A stretch of 64,000 nucleotides of DNA from Myrica gale (lineage: Eukaryota; Streptophyta; Magnoliopsida; Fagales; Myricaceae), in assembly GCA_963930655.1 (NCBI GenBank), contig OZ005608.1, positions 3,844,001 to 3,908,000 on the forward strand. The letters are read 5' to 3'. A program made the position numbers and the translations under genes. The first letter of the stretch is position 1. Each line of letters opens with the position of its first letter. Below, piece by piece: positions 13,001-28,000 of this stretch. Below the pieces are notes generated by a model. The model searched no databases, was not told the DNA's origin, and was given only the letters and a program-made list of their open reading frames with translations.

Positions 13001-16000
13001 AAGCTTGCTGGTTGCAACTTCCATACTCATTTGCAAGGTCCAGATTCTTCATGCATATTCTGAATGGTCATATATCTTAGGCTATTTCACAATGGTCTAA
13101 GCTGTTTTCAGATTGATTCTCTTAAGAAGTTCAGTTGCTTTAGTGTTTTGTCTTCTTGCTCATTAATCATTTTGATTTTGTCAATATGAAAGCTGTTGTG
13201 TGGAAACTTTTTTAACGCCAAATTGAGGTTAATATCTCTTGTTGCTGCTACTTATGCAGGAGTGCCTGTGTGTTTTGGTTGTTGACGCTTCTGAGGAGGT
13301 GTCTGCATCTGCACAAGAGTTCCTTGATTATTTACTGTCCTCAAGTGGGAAAATTCATTTCGAAGATGACATTGTTGAAATTTTTAGTAGGTTTGTGCTA
13401 TGTTTGATACTGGACAGAGTTTTAGGCTGTTTTTGGACTTGCCTTTTGAAGGAATCTTATTAGCCCTATATTTTGATTGCAAAACCAGGCTAATTGAAAA
13501 GCTCCCCAAAGTGGTGCTTGGGAGGGAAGAATCACTTGCGCTATCACATGCTCAGCAATTACTCGTAGTGATGTATTACTCTGGTCCTCAACTTGTGGTG
13601 GATCAGCTCCTCCGTTCTCCTGTATGTGGTTATTGACATCATGATACTGCATATAAACATATCTTTTTGTCTATAAGTGAGCTTTACCACTGTGTCATCT
13701 CAAGGAAAACTATATAGAACACGACATTGTGCTTTGGCCCATCCACTTTAAGATTTGAGGTTTCAATTTATTTTTTATTTTATTTCAAGACCAGTGCTTG
13801 ATCTCTTCCTAATTCAGGATTTTCATCAGTACTTCAGCCCGTTTTTTAATTTTATTCTTTTTCCAATTATGTCCTCCAATTCATCTCTGCATTCTCCACT
13901 CTACCTTTCTCGCCTCTCTCTTTTTGCTCTCTCCATCCTTTCTTCTCTCTGCCCTCTCTCTGTCTCTCTCCCCTCTCTCTCAACTGATCATGGCCATGGA
14001 ATTCCTTAGCCATTGCGGCTCACGACCTCCGTGGCCTCCTTGGATGTGGTTCAATGGTGGGAGAAGAGAGAGAGAGGTAGCGGGGGAGAGGGAAGAGAGA
14101 AACAAGGATAGTCGTGGGGAAGAGAAACAAGGATAGTTGTGGGGAAGAGAGAAATTGAAAGGTAATAATTGGATAGAAAGAATTTTTCATTGGAAAAATT
14201 GTCCAACATATGGACAGAAGCCTTTAATTGGAAATAGTTCAAAGCACAAATCTTAAAATAGAAAATTTAGAATGACTGTTTTATCTAAATTATTTCCCCA
14301 CAAAACATGATATCTGGACTTATCATTAAGATGACTATTCCCCAAAACTGAGGAAGCAAAACCTTTGTCAACATGTCAAAGAATCAGTTTTGTGCTTGGA
14401 TGTAACCAACAGAGGTAGGTAGATGCTCTGATTTTTCATCAAGAATACCATGCACAATTATTGTTTATCTAGTTCCTTTTATTTTCGAAGTTTCTCATGT
14501 ATACAATCCCTAGGATACCAGATATGCATCTGTGACTGAAAATTCATTGAGACAGAAATGTAGCTGTGTCCTGGTGACTACATTTTTCAGACTCACCATG
14601 TTCCACTCCTTGTGCCCTTGTCAGAACATTGCAATTGTCTCTGTGGACATGAATCACATTATAGTGCATTTGTTGAGTTTGGATGACTCTACATATTTGG
14701 ACGAGCATTATGAATATATAGTATTATCGATTTTTATATGCATTTGGTCCCTGGAAAATAATTAAAGTCTAAAGTTCAGTGCTCGTAAATTTCGCCTGTA
14801 AAGTGATTTTTTATGTTTTCCAAACCTGTTTTCTTTGTTCAGTGCTAATACCGTCTATTCTTTTTGCTTGGCAATCTAGGTTGCAGCTGCTCGCTTCTTG
14901 GATGTTTTTGGTATCTGTCTCAGCCATAATTCTTTATTTACTGGTTCTCTTGACAAGCTTATTTTAGCAAGGCGCTCCTCAGTTGCATACCTTCCCTCTA
15001 TTTCTGAGTTGACAGCTGGAACTAACTTCACCAGCAATTACCTGACAATCGTGAGTGAGGGTTCACCCAAAAATTTAACGCAGATTGGTATTCAGGATGA
15101 AGATGTAGAAGGCACCTTGGAAAATGTACAGAAAAGTTTTCAGCTTCCGCGGATGCCCCCTTGGTTTGTTTATCTTGGCAGTCCAAAATTATATGAGGCT
15201 CTTGCGGGAATTCTTAGGCTCGTAGGGTTATCTTTAATAGCAGGTTATTTCAATTTGGAATTCAAGCTCTTTATTTTAGGCTTTTGTCTTTCCTGCTTGT
15301 TACTCACCTTGGATCTTTAATTTTGCTTTTTGCTAGACTTGAGGAGTGAAGGGCGTTTGTCGATTGTCACTGATATTCCATTGGGTTACTTGCGTAAACT
15401 GATTTCAGAGATACGTGTGAGGGAGTACAATAACGAGAGCTGGCAGACTTGGTATAATAGAACTGGTTCAGGTCAGTTATTGCGCCAGGCAAGCACTGCT
15501 GTGTGTATCCTTAATGAGATGATATTTGGTCTATCAGATAAGGCAGTTGACACCTTCACAAGGATGTTTCAGAAGCCCAGGGAGAAAGGGGAAGAGGTTC
15601 AGGAATTTGATAAAGGACCTGCCTGCAGTCAACATTACAAACTTGAATGTTCTTCCTCTACCCAATCTATCTGGAAGGCTTCTTGGGATAAAGGTGTAAG
15701 GCGTCACTTGATTGATTGTGTTGGTAGAATCTTACACGAGTATCTATCTCCCGAAGTGTGGGATCTTCCAATAGAACATAAGTCTTCTCTTGCACATCCT
15801 GATGGTGAATCTGAAGATATTAGCTTACACTTCTTCCGTGACATTGCTATGCTGCAACAGGAAATTTACATGTTCCTCCACCTCACATATAAAATTTAGT
15901 GAATTTTGCTTCAATTTAGCAGGTTTGCATTGCAGTTTTACATGGTAGTGATTTCGGCATTGTTTCCACAAACAGGTTATAATTGAAGGAATAGGCATCT

Positions 16001-19000
16001 TCAATATATGCCTTGGAAGAGATTTCGTGTCTAGTGGATTTCTCCAGTCCTCTCTTTACCTGTTGCTTGAGAATCTTATTTCTTCAAATTTTGAGGTTAG
16101 AAGTGCTGCTGATGCTGTATTACATGTCCTTTCTGCTACATCTAGCTACCCGACGGTAAGAGTTTGTGACACAACCTCAATTTTCGCAAGCATTCCATGA
16201 TGATGACCCCTGCTATATAAATTTCTTGTAGGTTGGGCACTTAGTTCTAGGAAATGCAGACTATGTGATAGATTCCATATGTCGGCAATTACGTCATTTG
16301 GAACTTAATCCTCATGTCCCAAATGTTCTCGCTGCTATGCTCTCCTATATTGGAGTAGCTCAGAAAATATTGCCTCTATTGGAGGAACCGGTATGACTAC
16401 ACATCCTTGACTTTCATAACTATTTATGACTAACTTTCTCATCTTTCTAATGCAAATGAAGATAAGATTTTCCGGTACGAGTCGTGAGACAATTTCTTTT
16501 ACAGTGATTATGTTCCTGTTAGAGATTTACTAATATCATGACTTCTAACATACTTCGAAGTTTTTCTCTATTTTTTCTTATGCTTTGATTTCAAGAAGTT
16601 ATTATCCTTTGAACCTTTTTGACAAGAGCTGAAATAGCAAGTTCTGTACTTAGCTGTGTGTATTCCACGTTTTATGATTAATTTAGTTTCTCCAAGATAT
16701 GTGATTTTCTCATTTTTTGTGTTTTGTTCCTTGTGCTGTTATATCAAGTAAATAGCTGTTTTAATGTCATATACAACTTTCAGTAAGTGATTTTCCTGGT
16801 CTGACATTCTTAAAATTGAACAGATGCGCTCTGTTTCACTGGAACTTGAGGTTCTTGGCAGGCATCAACACCCCGATTTAACAGTTCCTTTTTTAAAGGT
16901 CAACTTCTATACAATCCATTTTTTTGTGTTGCATCAGTACTTTCCTGCTTTGTCTACTTTGTAATTACCAATGTGAAGTCTCTACTAAGAGCTGCACTGA
17001 AGAGTTTTGGAGTTTCTTGTCTTCTGCATACTGCCTTTGAACTTGAACATTATCATTCCTAAAGTTTGCTGAAGTTCAAATTTGAGTGATAGACCTCCCA
17101 AACTATTGAATTAGTTACAGTCTCCTCCCCGTTGATGAAGTTTTGCTTATCCGTTATACTTAAATCTTAAAATTCACGTGCTTTTCACTTGATTAACCGC
17201 TTTGCTAACTTCCACCACCTAAAGACAGAAGACTTTCTAGTTCAAAGGGGCTTACACAAAGGATTAGGATTACTCTTTTTTTTTTATAAATAACTCATAT
17301 ATTAATAAAAAGAAAAGAAAAAGAGAGAGAGCAGTACAAAGATTGTACTAAACTCACTCAGAACATACAAATGAAAAAGCTAACAAAATCAAAATAATCC
17401 ACAAAAGCCCCTCCCATGACAGCAATAACCCAACAGTAAAGAGAAAAGAAAAGTCTCCTGTAACTGAGCCGAAGAATGGACAGAATTCTGAAAGCATCGT
17501 GTATTCCTTTCCCGCCACAAACACCACCACAAACATGACGGAATCATCTTCCAAATTACCTTCGCCAAAGGGTCTTTAAATTTCTTTTTCCAACATTGTA
17601 AAACTCCCACAATTGTAGCCGGCATAACCCAACTTAACTGAACCATATGAAATACAAAGTTCCACAAGTCAGATGCCACCGAACAATAAAGCAACAAATG
17701 ATCAACAGATTCAGCATCACCATTGCACAAATAACACCAATCAATCACACATAGTCCCCTTCTTCTCAAATTATCAATGGTCAAAATCTTTCCATGCAAC
17801 ACTTCCCACACAAAGAAAGCAACTCTCATAGGGACTTTACTCCTCCACACCTCACGCCACAGAATCAAACTCAAACTATCCCCACTGAGAGAGTTATAGA
17901 AAGATTTAACTGTGAATCTACCATCTTTAGCTCCCACCCAAACCACCTTATCAGAACCACCTCGCATAATAACATGAGCGTAAAGAGTGCTGAAAAATGA
18001 CATGAACTCCGGTAATTCCCAATCATTAGGACTTCTAGTAAATTGAATATTCCATACAATATTGGCAACCCCAACCTCTAAATAATCAGCAACACGAACA
18101 AACGGATCTCAAACCAAAGAGAAAACATCGGGAAAAGAGTAACAAAGTGGACTATCACCACACCATTTGTCATGCCAGAAACTAACACGCTGACCCGATC
18201 CCACAACATAACGAATATGACTATGAAAAACATTCCATCCATTACTAATATGTTTCCATAGACTAACGCCATACGGACCCCTCACATTTCTCGTACACCA
18301 GCCATCTTCCTCGACTCCATATTTGGCCTCAATGATCTTCCTCAAAAAACTATCTCTTTCAGTAGTAAACCTCCACAACCACTTACCCAACAAAGCTTGA
18401 TTGAAAATCAACAAACGTCGCAAACCCAAACCACCATTATCCAATGGAGAACACACTTGCTCCCACTTCAATAAATGAAATTTATGCGCATTCTCGTCAC
18501 TACCCCATAGGAAATCCCTTTGCAATTTCTCCAATTTTTTAGAAACTGAAACTGGCAGTGGAAAAAGAGACAAGAAATAGGTAGGAAGACTAGAGAGAGT
18601 AGATTTAATCAGAGTAAGTCTACCTCCCTTCGATAAATACATCCTCTTCCAAACTGCCAACTTTCGTGCCATCCGTTCCAATATATCATCCCAAACCCGA
18701 AGACTCTTATAAGGAGCACCCAATGGCAAACCCAGATAAATCATAGGCAATGAAGACACTCTACAACCCAAAATACTGGCCAATGTAGAAACATCATCAA
18801 CCCTACCAATAGGAATAACCTCTGATTTGGCAAGATTTACTTTGAGCCCCGAAACAGCCTCAAAACACAAAAGCAAACAACGCAAATGTCTAAATTGATT
18901 CATATCCGTTCCCATCATAACGAGAGTATCATCAGCAAATAACAAATGAGAAACACTATGCTGAGAATCCTCCCTCTTCCAACCTGAAAACCTTCAATTC

Positions 19001-22000
19001 CCCCATTAACAGACAACTGAGACATCATTCTCGAGAAAGCTTCCATAACAATAACAAAAAGTAGGGGAGAAAGAGGATCACCCTGTCGCAGACCTCGAGA
19101 ACTCCCAAAAAACCCTTCTGGAGAACCATTGACAATCACAGAAAATTTGACTGTAGAAATACAAAACTTAATCCACCTACACCACTTCTCCCCAAACCCA
19201 CATCTCTTCAACATATAAATCAAAAAATTCCAATTGACATGATCGTAGGCTTTTTGAATATCCAATTTACAAAGCATACCTGGAATATTTTGTCTCATCC
19301 GGGCATCAATACATTCATTAGCGATCAACACTGAATCCAAAATCTGCCGCCCCTTCACAAATGCATTTTGAGAGGAAGAAATAATCTTATCCAAAAAACA
19401 TCGTAATCTATTAGACAATACCTTAGCAAGGATTTTATAAACACCTCCGACTAGGCTAATAGGACGAAAATCCTTCAAATCCACCGCCTCGGGTTTTTTG
19501 GGAATAAGCACAACAAAAGTAGCATTGAAACTACGAGCAAACCTTCCATGAGTCGCAAACTCATTTAAAGCCAGAAGAACATCACTCTTAATCACTTCCC
19601 AACAAGACTGATAGAAAGCTAAAGAAAAACCATCTGGCCCCGGAGCTTTATCCCCATTAAAAGATCGAACCACTGAAGTTACCTCCTCCTCATCAAACCT
19701 CCTCTCTAGAACATCCGCGTCTTCTCGAGCAATAGAACTCCAACCCTTCCAAAGCTGGCCTCCAGGAATACGGTTCAGAATACAAAGATGTATAAAAAGA
19801 CACAATCTGGGTAGCAATATCAACTGGATCCTCCACCACATCCCCATCCGCTTCCAATTGAGAAATGGAATTGAATTTGCAATTAGAATTAGCCACCCGA
19901 TGAAAAAACTTCGTACATCGATCTCCATCCTTAAGCCATAATGCCCGAGACTTCTGTCGCCAACTAATCTCCTCCAAGTCAATCAATTGATCCAAGTTTC
20001 TACACACCTCCCGCTTCCGCATCAAGTCGTCCTCATCCAAAGACACCCTCCTGCTGCCCATCTATGGACGAAAGCTCTTCCATCAAAGCTGACTTACGGC
20101 GACCAATGTCCCCAAATACTTCGTAATTCCACACTTTCAAATCGTGTTTCAACGCCTTCAATTTTTGACTAAGAGCAAAACTCGGCGAACCTACAAAAGC
20201 ATAACTTCTCCATTTTCCCCCAACCATCTCCACAAAACCATCCGCCTTCAACCACATGTTCTCAAACCGAAAAGGTTTCTTACCACTAGCCACTCTAGCA
20301 CACTCCAGCAAAATAGGAAAATGATCAGAATAAATCCTTGGCAAGCGACGCTGAAGGATATCTGGAAACAACATTTCCCACTCGGAATTAAATAAAAATC
20401 TATCAATCCAAGACCATGTTTGATTCCTTCTGTTTTTAGACCAAGTAAAAGATCCACCACCTAACGGAATATCCATCAACCCCATTTCAGATATGAACTC
20501 TGAAAATTCATCCATGGCGCGAACACTCCCATATGATCCTGAACGCTCACCAGGAAATCTGATGACATTAAAATCTCCCCCAATACACCATGGAAGATTC
20601 CACCAAGAAAATACTCCCACCAACTCATCCCATAATAATCTCCGGGAATCGTTATCATGAGGACCGTATACACCCGAATAAATCCACTTATGATCATCTG
20701 CAATATTTTTAAACATGACCGATAAAGAATAAACACCATTACACGAATCCAACTGCTCCAAAACACGTGAATCCCACAACAAAATAATACCACCTGAAGC
20801 GCCCTCCGCTGCAATGAAACACCACCGCACATGTTGGCCTCCCCACAAACTTCTCACCACAGCTTTGGAAAAATCCTCAAGCTTTGTCTCCTGCAAACAC
20901 ACTAAATCTGGTCTCCACCCTCTTATTAAATTACCAATTCTTCTACACTTCCCCCTATCATTTAACCCCCTAACATTCCAACTTAAAATTTGTGGCTTCA
21001 TTGACAACTAGAAGACTCCCTTCCTCCTCTCCTACCTCTACTAGTAGAAGAAACAATCCCATCATAATTAATATTGAACTCCAATGCTTTAAGTTCCCTC
21101 ACCATCCTTCCTCTCGACTTACCCGTTGATTGTCTACTCATTTGAGACCTATCCCTTTCCAAAGCTTCAAAAAGATGCATCAGCTCCTCCTCATACCCCT
21201 CACAAGAAACCCCAACCAAATGACGAACTGTAGAAACCAATTGCAAAACCCACTTAGAAGGCTGAAGAGAAACAAAATTCTCACCCCTCTCACAGCAGCC
21301 ATCAAAACTAACCTGTAGTGGTTGAATATCATCCATATTGACTATTTTTCCTTCCAAAAAATCATCCTCACCCCCACACTCCACCTCCCCCTCATACAAA
21401 GTTATCCCCAACTCAGGATTGGTCTCCTCAAAAGCTTTATTCTGAGTAATATCCTCTTTCTGCATCTCCGGAAATGATGCAACCACCATATTTTGACCCT
21501 TCAGTTTCTGCGATTCTGACATATCACTCCCACCATCCAAATCAGAACACAAACTCGACTTTGTATTCTCAGCCATCACCGACTCATTCACAACCTCTTG
21601 ATGCCAAGAAAAAATCACCTGCGAACCACCCCCATGACCCAACCCATCTTTGCCACCCTTACGAACATATACGCGGGTCACTGGAGCATCCACAATGGTC
21701 GGGTCAGGCAAAGCAAAGTTGGGCAACATCTCGGGAGACTGTTCAGTGTCTCCCGACTGTCCTCCCGACTCAGTAACCATCGACGCACGACTCACAAGCA
21801 TCTCGTGCCTGTCCGAGACTTGAAGATCGACACTATCTGTGTCGTTCGCCGGCCTGAGCTCGCCACCCGGCCCCATTCCGGCCACTGACCCAACACCACA
21901 AAGCACTTCTTCGGCCAGCATCTCATCTGATACCCCACCGCTGATCTCCATGGGATTGGGCTTGCCCAAACACGCCGGACTTGAAACATGGCTTAATCCA

Positions 22001-25000
22001 GATCCAGACACAGGCCCATCCAGCGGAAGCTTGCAATCCAAAAGAGAAAACATTCCTTTTGGGCCCTTGAATGCCGACACCCTTTGGGCCTTCAAATGAT
22101 ACCCACACACTTGACACTTATAAGGAAGCCCATCCGTCTTTAAATTAAGCAAGTGGCCCAACCTTTGGATCTCATTTCGCAAGTCTCTAACCTCCCGCAC
22201 CACATCTCCCATATTAAAATCCTCCACACTCATATGCGGCAAAAGTGGTTTCCTTAAATCAGAATCTTTAACCGCCTTAAAATCTGCCGGCAATCTCTCC
22301 CTCGACGATTCTCCAACGTATATCTTAGTTGGAATAGTTTTGAAACCCGTAGGTATTGCCACCAAATCTGCATGCCCCATAACTTCCTTCCCTTTCTTCT
22401 TCAAAACTTCATCGGAATCCCGCTGATCTCCAACGGCACTGAGCTGCTGCCCATTCCGATTAACGACATTGGCAAAAGACTGACCAGAATTTACTGGAGG
22501 ATTACCCGCAACAGGGATGTCTCTATTGATTCCAATCCGAAAATGGGAAATCAACTCTTGGAAGACGTTGTTAAGAATCTGCCATCCATAACCCTGCTTC
22601 CCTTCGGGCACCATAACCATCCCCTGCCTCTGTCTATCTCCATATTCTACTATCGTAACGTATCTACCGCCGCTGTTAGAACGTCGCTGAGCCAAAAAAC
22701 CCCTTCTGGCTTCATTAAACTTCAATGCGAAATCCGTTCCAGAAGCAGCCTCCATCAACTTATCGGTCATATTTATCATCCAAAGAGCCCCATACCTTCC
22801 CATCTGAATCGAATTAAACAGCTTCGAGCTCCATTCAGATATGGTAATTAATCCCTGATTACTTGCCGTCACACGAAACTCCTTTGACTCGATTCGGAAC
22901 TCACGCAAACACGCCATTAACAAATCAATCACCAGTAGAAATCTAAACTCCCAATCAAGCAACCCAATCAAACAAACATCAAACGAAAGAGAGAAAAGAA
23001 AAAGACTCTAGAGAGAAAACAAACATCCCTAGCCGTTCCAAACTAAGGATTAGGATTACTCTGGTGCTTTTGTTTTTGATATTAGAGATGGGGTCTTATC
23101 CGCAAATTTGCAACATTGGTAGAAAAAAAAATGAAAGCAACAAAAAGTTGAAGGAAGGAAAAGAAATGCCCAAGTACGTCTCTTTTTCATTTGGAAGTAT
23201 TGAGAAGAAACAAGGAATTTGAATGTAATATCGTTGGACTATTAAAAACTATGAAAAATGAAGATCCTTAAGAGTCTTGCATAACCTTTTTGGCTTTTTC
23301 TTGTCATTTTTTTTCATTCCTTTTTTGCTTTTTTTGCCTTCCTGCTCCTCTTGTCCTGGTTTAGTTTAGCTCTAATTTCGCGTTGTTGTGTATTCAAAAG
23401 TAGAATGTTGGATTTGAATTTGAATTTTTTTTTCTCATTAGCTGTGCTAAGGCAACTAAATAAGTCATCCAAATGTATAGCCATGGGCAGTTTTTGAAAC
23501 TTATGTGTTTCTGCTGCGTGTTCTTCCCTCTTCAATTGTGTACTAGTCACACCAGTCAAATATCGATAATCACATGATTGAAATGTCATTGGAGTAACCT
23601 CATCTTCATAGGCATTTTCATTATGTTTTGTCATCCTTTTTACTTGGCAGTTAATCCTTGCCAATATTTTACATGTCACAGTTTTTAGTTATATCTTCTG
23701 AGGCTGAAATGTTATATCATAAGCAGTATTTCATCCTATTTTCAGGCTGTAGCAGAAATTGCCAAGTTATCAAAGCATGAGGCATGCTCATTGCCCACTC
23801 AGGCAGAGTCTTATTTTGTGCATGTGATGTCAGTAGTATCTGAGGTTGAGAAGAAGGCAAGAATAGGATCGGATCAGCGCTCAAAGTCATTTTCTGATGG
23901 TGATATATATTTAATTAGTACTTCTTTCGTTATCTTATAATATGCTTCCATGGAGTCAATGATGGCCAGGCATAGTTAAGCTGGAATTTTAGGTTTATCT
24001 ATTAGTTGTCGCATGTAAGGCCTCTGCATTTAGTCTTTCTTGAATATATATAATTTATTAGGTGAGACACTGGGCTTGGTTAATTTGAGTATACCACTAA
24101 TTACCTCTCTTTCAGGAAGAAGAGACACCTATTTAATAACAATGGAAGGAGCAGCAATTAACTTGATCTAATTATAGTTGAAAGAGTTTACCTTATTGTA
24201 GATGTCATTTGTAGTGTCTGGCAAAAAAAGATGCATGTGTTGCCTCCTCTTTTTAATGTGCATCATTAGGAAAGAACAAGGAAGGCTCAAACTGGCATTG
24301 ACCATCCATTACTTTGATAGATACAGTATCTTCTATGTTTTCCTGTTCTTTACCCTGTTCATATATTGTTGGCTTTTTTGCATTAAGGCTTCCAATTTTT
24401 CCTCTTTTCACATGGGTTGGATTTTTGTTTTGGTTTCTCCTTTCTTTTCAAAATTTTCTCTTGCTAAGTTGTGACTAATGGATTCCTCTAACCTCAGCTG
24501 ATCATGGTCTTTTGAGGGTCTCGTTTTTATTTGCTCTCTTTAGAGCTTAATGGGGCTCCCATGTCAAGGACATTGGTCCTGCATGGATAAAAAGGACTAA
24601 TCTTTACGAAGAGAGAACTCAGGTTTTCACATTACGAGGTTAATGCTCAAGTCCCCTGAACTTAATGGAGTGCACATTGGTTACCTTTATAGATTTTATG
24701 CTATTTAAGGGGTTTATTCCCTTCCTGTCTTGTTTCTTCTCCCTCAGAACTTCACTACACAGGCCTTCTACGTCCATGTGCATATGATGGTGGGCTTCTT
24801 TCTCGAAGCCCCATTATGGCTTATTTGTGGGCCAAGAAATGGTATATAGCCACTAGTTAATCATTCATCAGTGTTTTAGTTCATTCGACCCATTAGTTTG
24901 GCCATGGTTTCGTCGATTTGACCAGCTGCTGTTGGCTTCACGCGTGTCTGCAAAACTGCTTTTCTGCAGCAGATTATTTGTTCGTAGATGGATCCCAGAA

Positions 25001-28000
25001 CAAAATCTCTTTTTCTCTCCCTCTCTCATTTCTAGTATACACACCCACGTGTGTGTATATATGGTCAATGTATGATGTTTTATTTTTTCTTAGTTTTGGA
25101 AATAGGTGATATCTCTTTTCATAGCCAAAATGACTGGCTTCTGAGATCTTGGTGTTTTGCTGAAACATGAAGGCTGCTTGCTCATATCTAAACAATATTG
25201 TTAATATAGAGCAATGGGAGAGCATTTCGTTCAAGCTGAATGAATCGAAAAGATATAGAAGAACAGTTGGAGCTATTGCGGGTTCATGTATGATAGCTGC
25301 AACCCCTCTTCTAGCTTCAATGAAGCAAGCAGCATGCTTGGTTGCTCTAGATATAATTGAGGTATCTTCCTCTCGAATAGTACATTTTTACCCAACTTCT
25401 TTACATTTGTTCGGTGCTGAACGTTATGTTATTGAAGTAATAAGGCTGTGTTTGAGAAGTAAAATTTTAGGGTGGTTAAAATTTTAGGTATTGGGATTGA
25501 TGAAAAAGTGAGGAGAGAGAGTGAAAAAGTTGGTGAAAAAGTGAAAAAATTGGTGAAAAAGTGAGGAGAGAGTGTTTTGTACTAATGATAAAATAATAGG
25601 TGGGTAAAATTTTGTTACACAAACAGAGCCTAAATATGACATACAAACAGAGCCTAAATCCTTGGTTGGATGGCCCTTTGTTGATTTTGATGATTTTCTC
25701 AGTTTTCTTGCTTGTTTGAACTAGTGGCTTCGGTATAGCCCCTTGTACTGTTGTCTCTTTTCTAATAAAATTGTCTTGTTTATTAAAAAAAAAAATGACA
25801 TACTATCATGGCAACACAGTAAATATTTACTCTCCAAGCACTCTTGTCAAATCTTATTACTGGATCTTGGCATGTTTGAATTTTGTGGTCGTTAGATTTA
25901 AGATTTACTCTCCAAGCACTTTTTAAATCTTATTTCTGGATCTTGGCATATTTGAATTTTGTGGTCGTTAGATTTAAAATCAAATATAGACCTTGTCCTT
26001 TCCAGGATTGCTGCCAAATTCACCTAGGGAGAACAAATTTTTTTTTGATAAGTAAGCCATTTTTATTAAAAAGAAGAACAACAACGAACAGACAACAACG
26101 GAGTCAACAGTACAAGAGAAAATACTGAAGAACTCTAACACAAACAAACCAAAGAACGCCAAGAACTCCCACCCACCCTCAACCCACTAGCCAACAAGAC
26201 TCCCAAGAACTCCAAGAACGCCCAACCAACAAGACTCTCCCAAAAGATTCCCCTAGTAGTCTAGCCCATAGCTCTTAGTCTTCCTAGAGAATGAAGAAGA
26301 CCCTTCATAGATAACCGAAGACTGCAATCCCTTCAACTCCCTGAGCATCCTCCCCCCTGATTTCCTAGACTTTTTCGAACTAAGTGGCATTCGATCGCGT
26401 TCCAACACTGCAAAGAGATCCCTCAGCTTTTCCTCTTGACCACCACACGACACCCCAACCAGCTGACCCACAGAGGAAACCATGTCCAAGACCCACGCCG
26501 GAGATTCCGTCTGCTCCTTCCCCTTCAAAGAATCCAACGAAGCTTTGTAAGGTGCAGCCACAAACCCATCAAGACTACTTTCTACACAAACTATAGCCCC
26601 TCCCCCTTCTAAAAAATCCAACGGAGCTTTGTCATCCTTGTCATGAAGTAAGGAAACGAGAGGATCAGCCCCGGTCTCCACAACAAGGGTCCCACACCCT
26701 TCCGGAGATGGACCCGAAGAGTCCACTCCCACATCTGCCCTGAAAGACGACAACTCCCCAACAGTCTCATCTACCAAATGACCCAACCGATCCCTCCCAA
26801 CCCCCTCCTCCGACACAGAACATGGACTAAGAGACTCGGGGCCCCCGAGATAGACAACTCCCAGCCGATCCCCTCCCTCAGGATTGCCAACCCCCTCACC
26901 CGATATCTCACGGCCAGCCCCCTAACTCCCCCACGTCAGATCTCCTGCCTTGCCCCACCCCAAGAACCTCGCCCAACCTCTCTGCCATACCTGCCCCCTG
27001 AATCTCTTCAAAAATCACTAAGGAAGAGCCGGCGACCTGATCTGTGCCATCGACAACAAGATCCGGTGAAGAAAACACCTCCTGGGAAGAGACAAGCATG
27101 TCGGGAAGCACAAAAGCTAAGATCGGCGCCAGAAAGGCCTCCGGGATGCTACCCCTCGCCCCCGCAGTCGCCGGCGACCCTCCTTCCTTCGCCGGAGGTT
27201 GGGCAACACCATCGACGGTTCCTCCATGCTAATCGTCACCAACATCACGCGTAAGCTCCGGGTCTTGAAGGGTACTCGACCTTGACCCAAGTGGACCTGG
27301 CCCATGTAGTGCCTCCGAAAGAACCTCCTGGGCTAAAGCCAAGTCACTTGGGCTTGAGAGGATTGGGCCCGACCCATCCGCCTTTACCAGCCCTTGCGAT
27401 GGGCATTTGCCCTCTCTCCCACACCGACTTAACATTAGGACCATGCAGAGCATAGCCCGGCCCACCATCACACCCTAAAAAGTTTAAAAGAATGTCAATC
27501 TCTACAAGTAGCCCCTGCAATTTTGTTCTCCAAAAAGCCACGTCAATCACCCTGCCGCCAGCCGACTGAGCATTGAGTGCAAGCTTCTTGGAAAGTGAGT
27601 CATTGCCCACCAAAGACTCATGCGTAGAGGCATGCTGCACTGTCTTCTGCTCCACGCCACCCCCAGGCCCCTCAACGCCTGTCACAGCTAACACGCCACT
27701 CCCAAAGCTCTCCCCCTTCAACCCGCCCTTAGCAGCTTCAACGAAAGAAACCTCCTTGCGAACATGAGAGCCAAAAGAGCCACCACCGCCATTTTTAAGC
27801 TGACCAAGGTAGGAAACCACACCCTGAAACACAGAGGCGAGTTACAACCACCCTGACGCCCCCGTACCTTCCGGTACCATTACCACCCCTCTTCGTCGCC
27901 CCCCACCAAACTCTGCTAAGGCAAGATATCTGCCTGCCTTGTTGCAACAACTCTGTGCCATAAAGGCCCTAGAAGCTTCATTAAATTTCACTACAAACTC

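Larger units (their letters stand above)
17277..23044 (-). mobile_element. Near full-length L1-type LINE in TTI1 intron 13
   Basis: This 5.77-kb element is inserted antisense to TTI1 and bounded by a perfect 18-bp target-site duplication, AAGGATTAGGATTACTCT, at 17259-17276 and 23045-23062. On its own strand the order is a short 5' UTR (23044-22972), ORF1, ORF2 (endonuclease, reverse transcriptase, zf-RVT) and a 3' UTR ending in poly-A (the T run from 17277). ORF1 is open. ORF2 carries at least three frame changes and one in-frame stop, so the copy is dead but fairly recent. It lengthens intron 13 to about 6.8 kb. Confidence 0.93.

Noticed and set aside
22372-22851. 159-codon + frame
   Set aside because: Antisense shadow of the intact LINE ORF1.
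26778-27254. 158-codon proline-rich + frame
   Set aside because: Antisense shadow of the ORF1 of the half-L1 copy.
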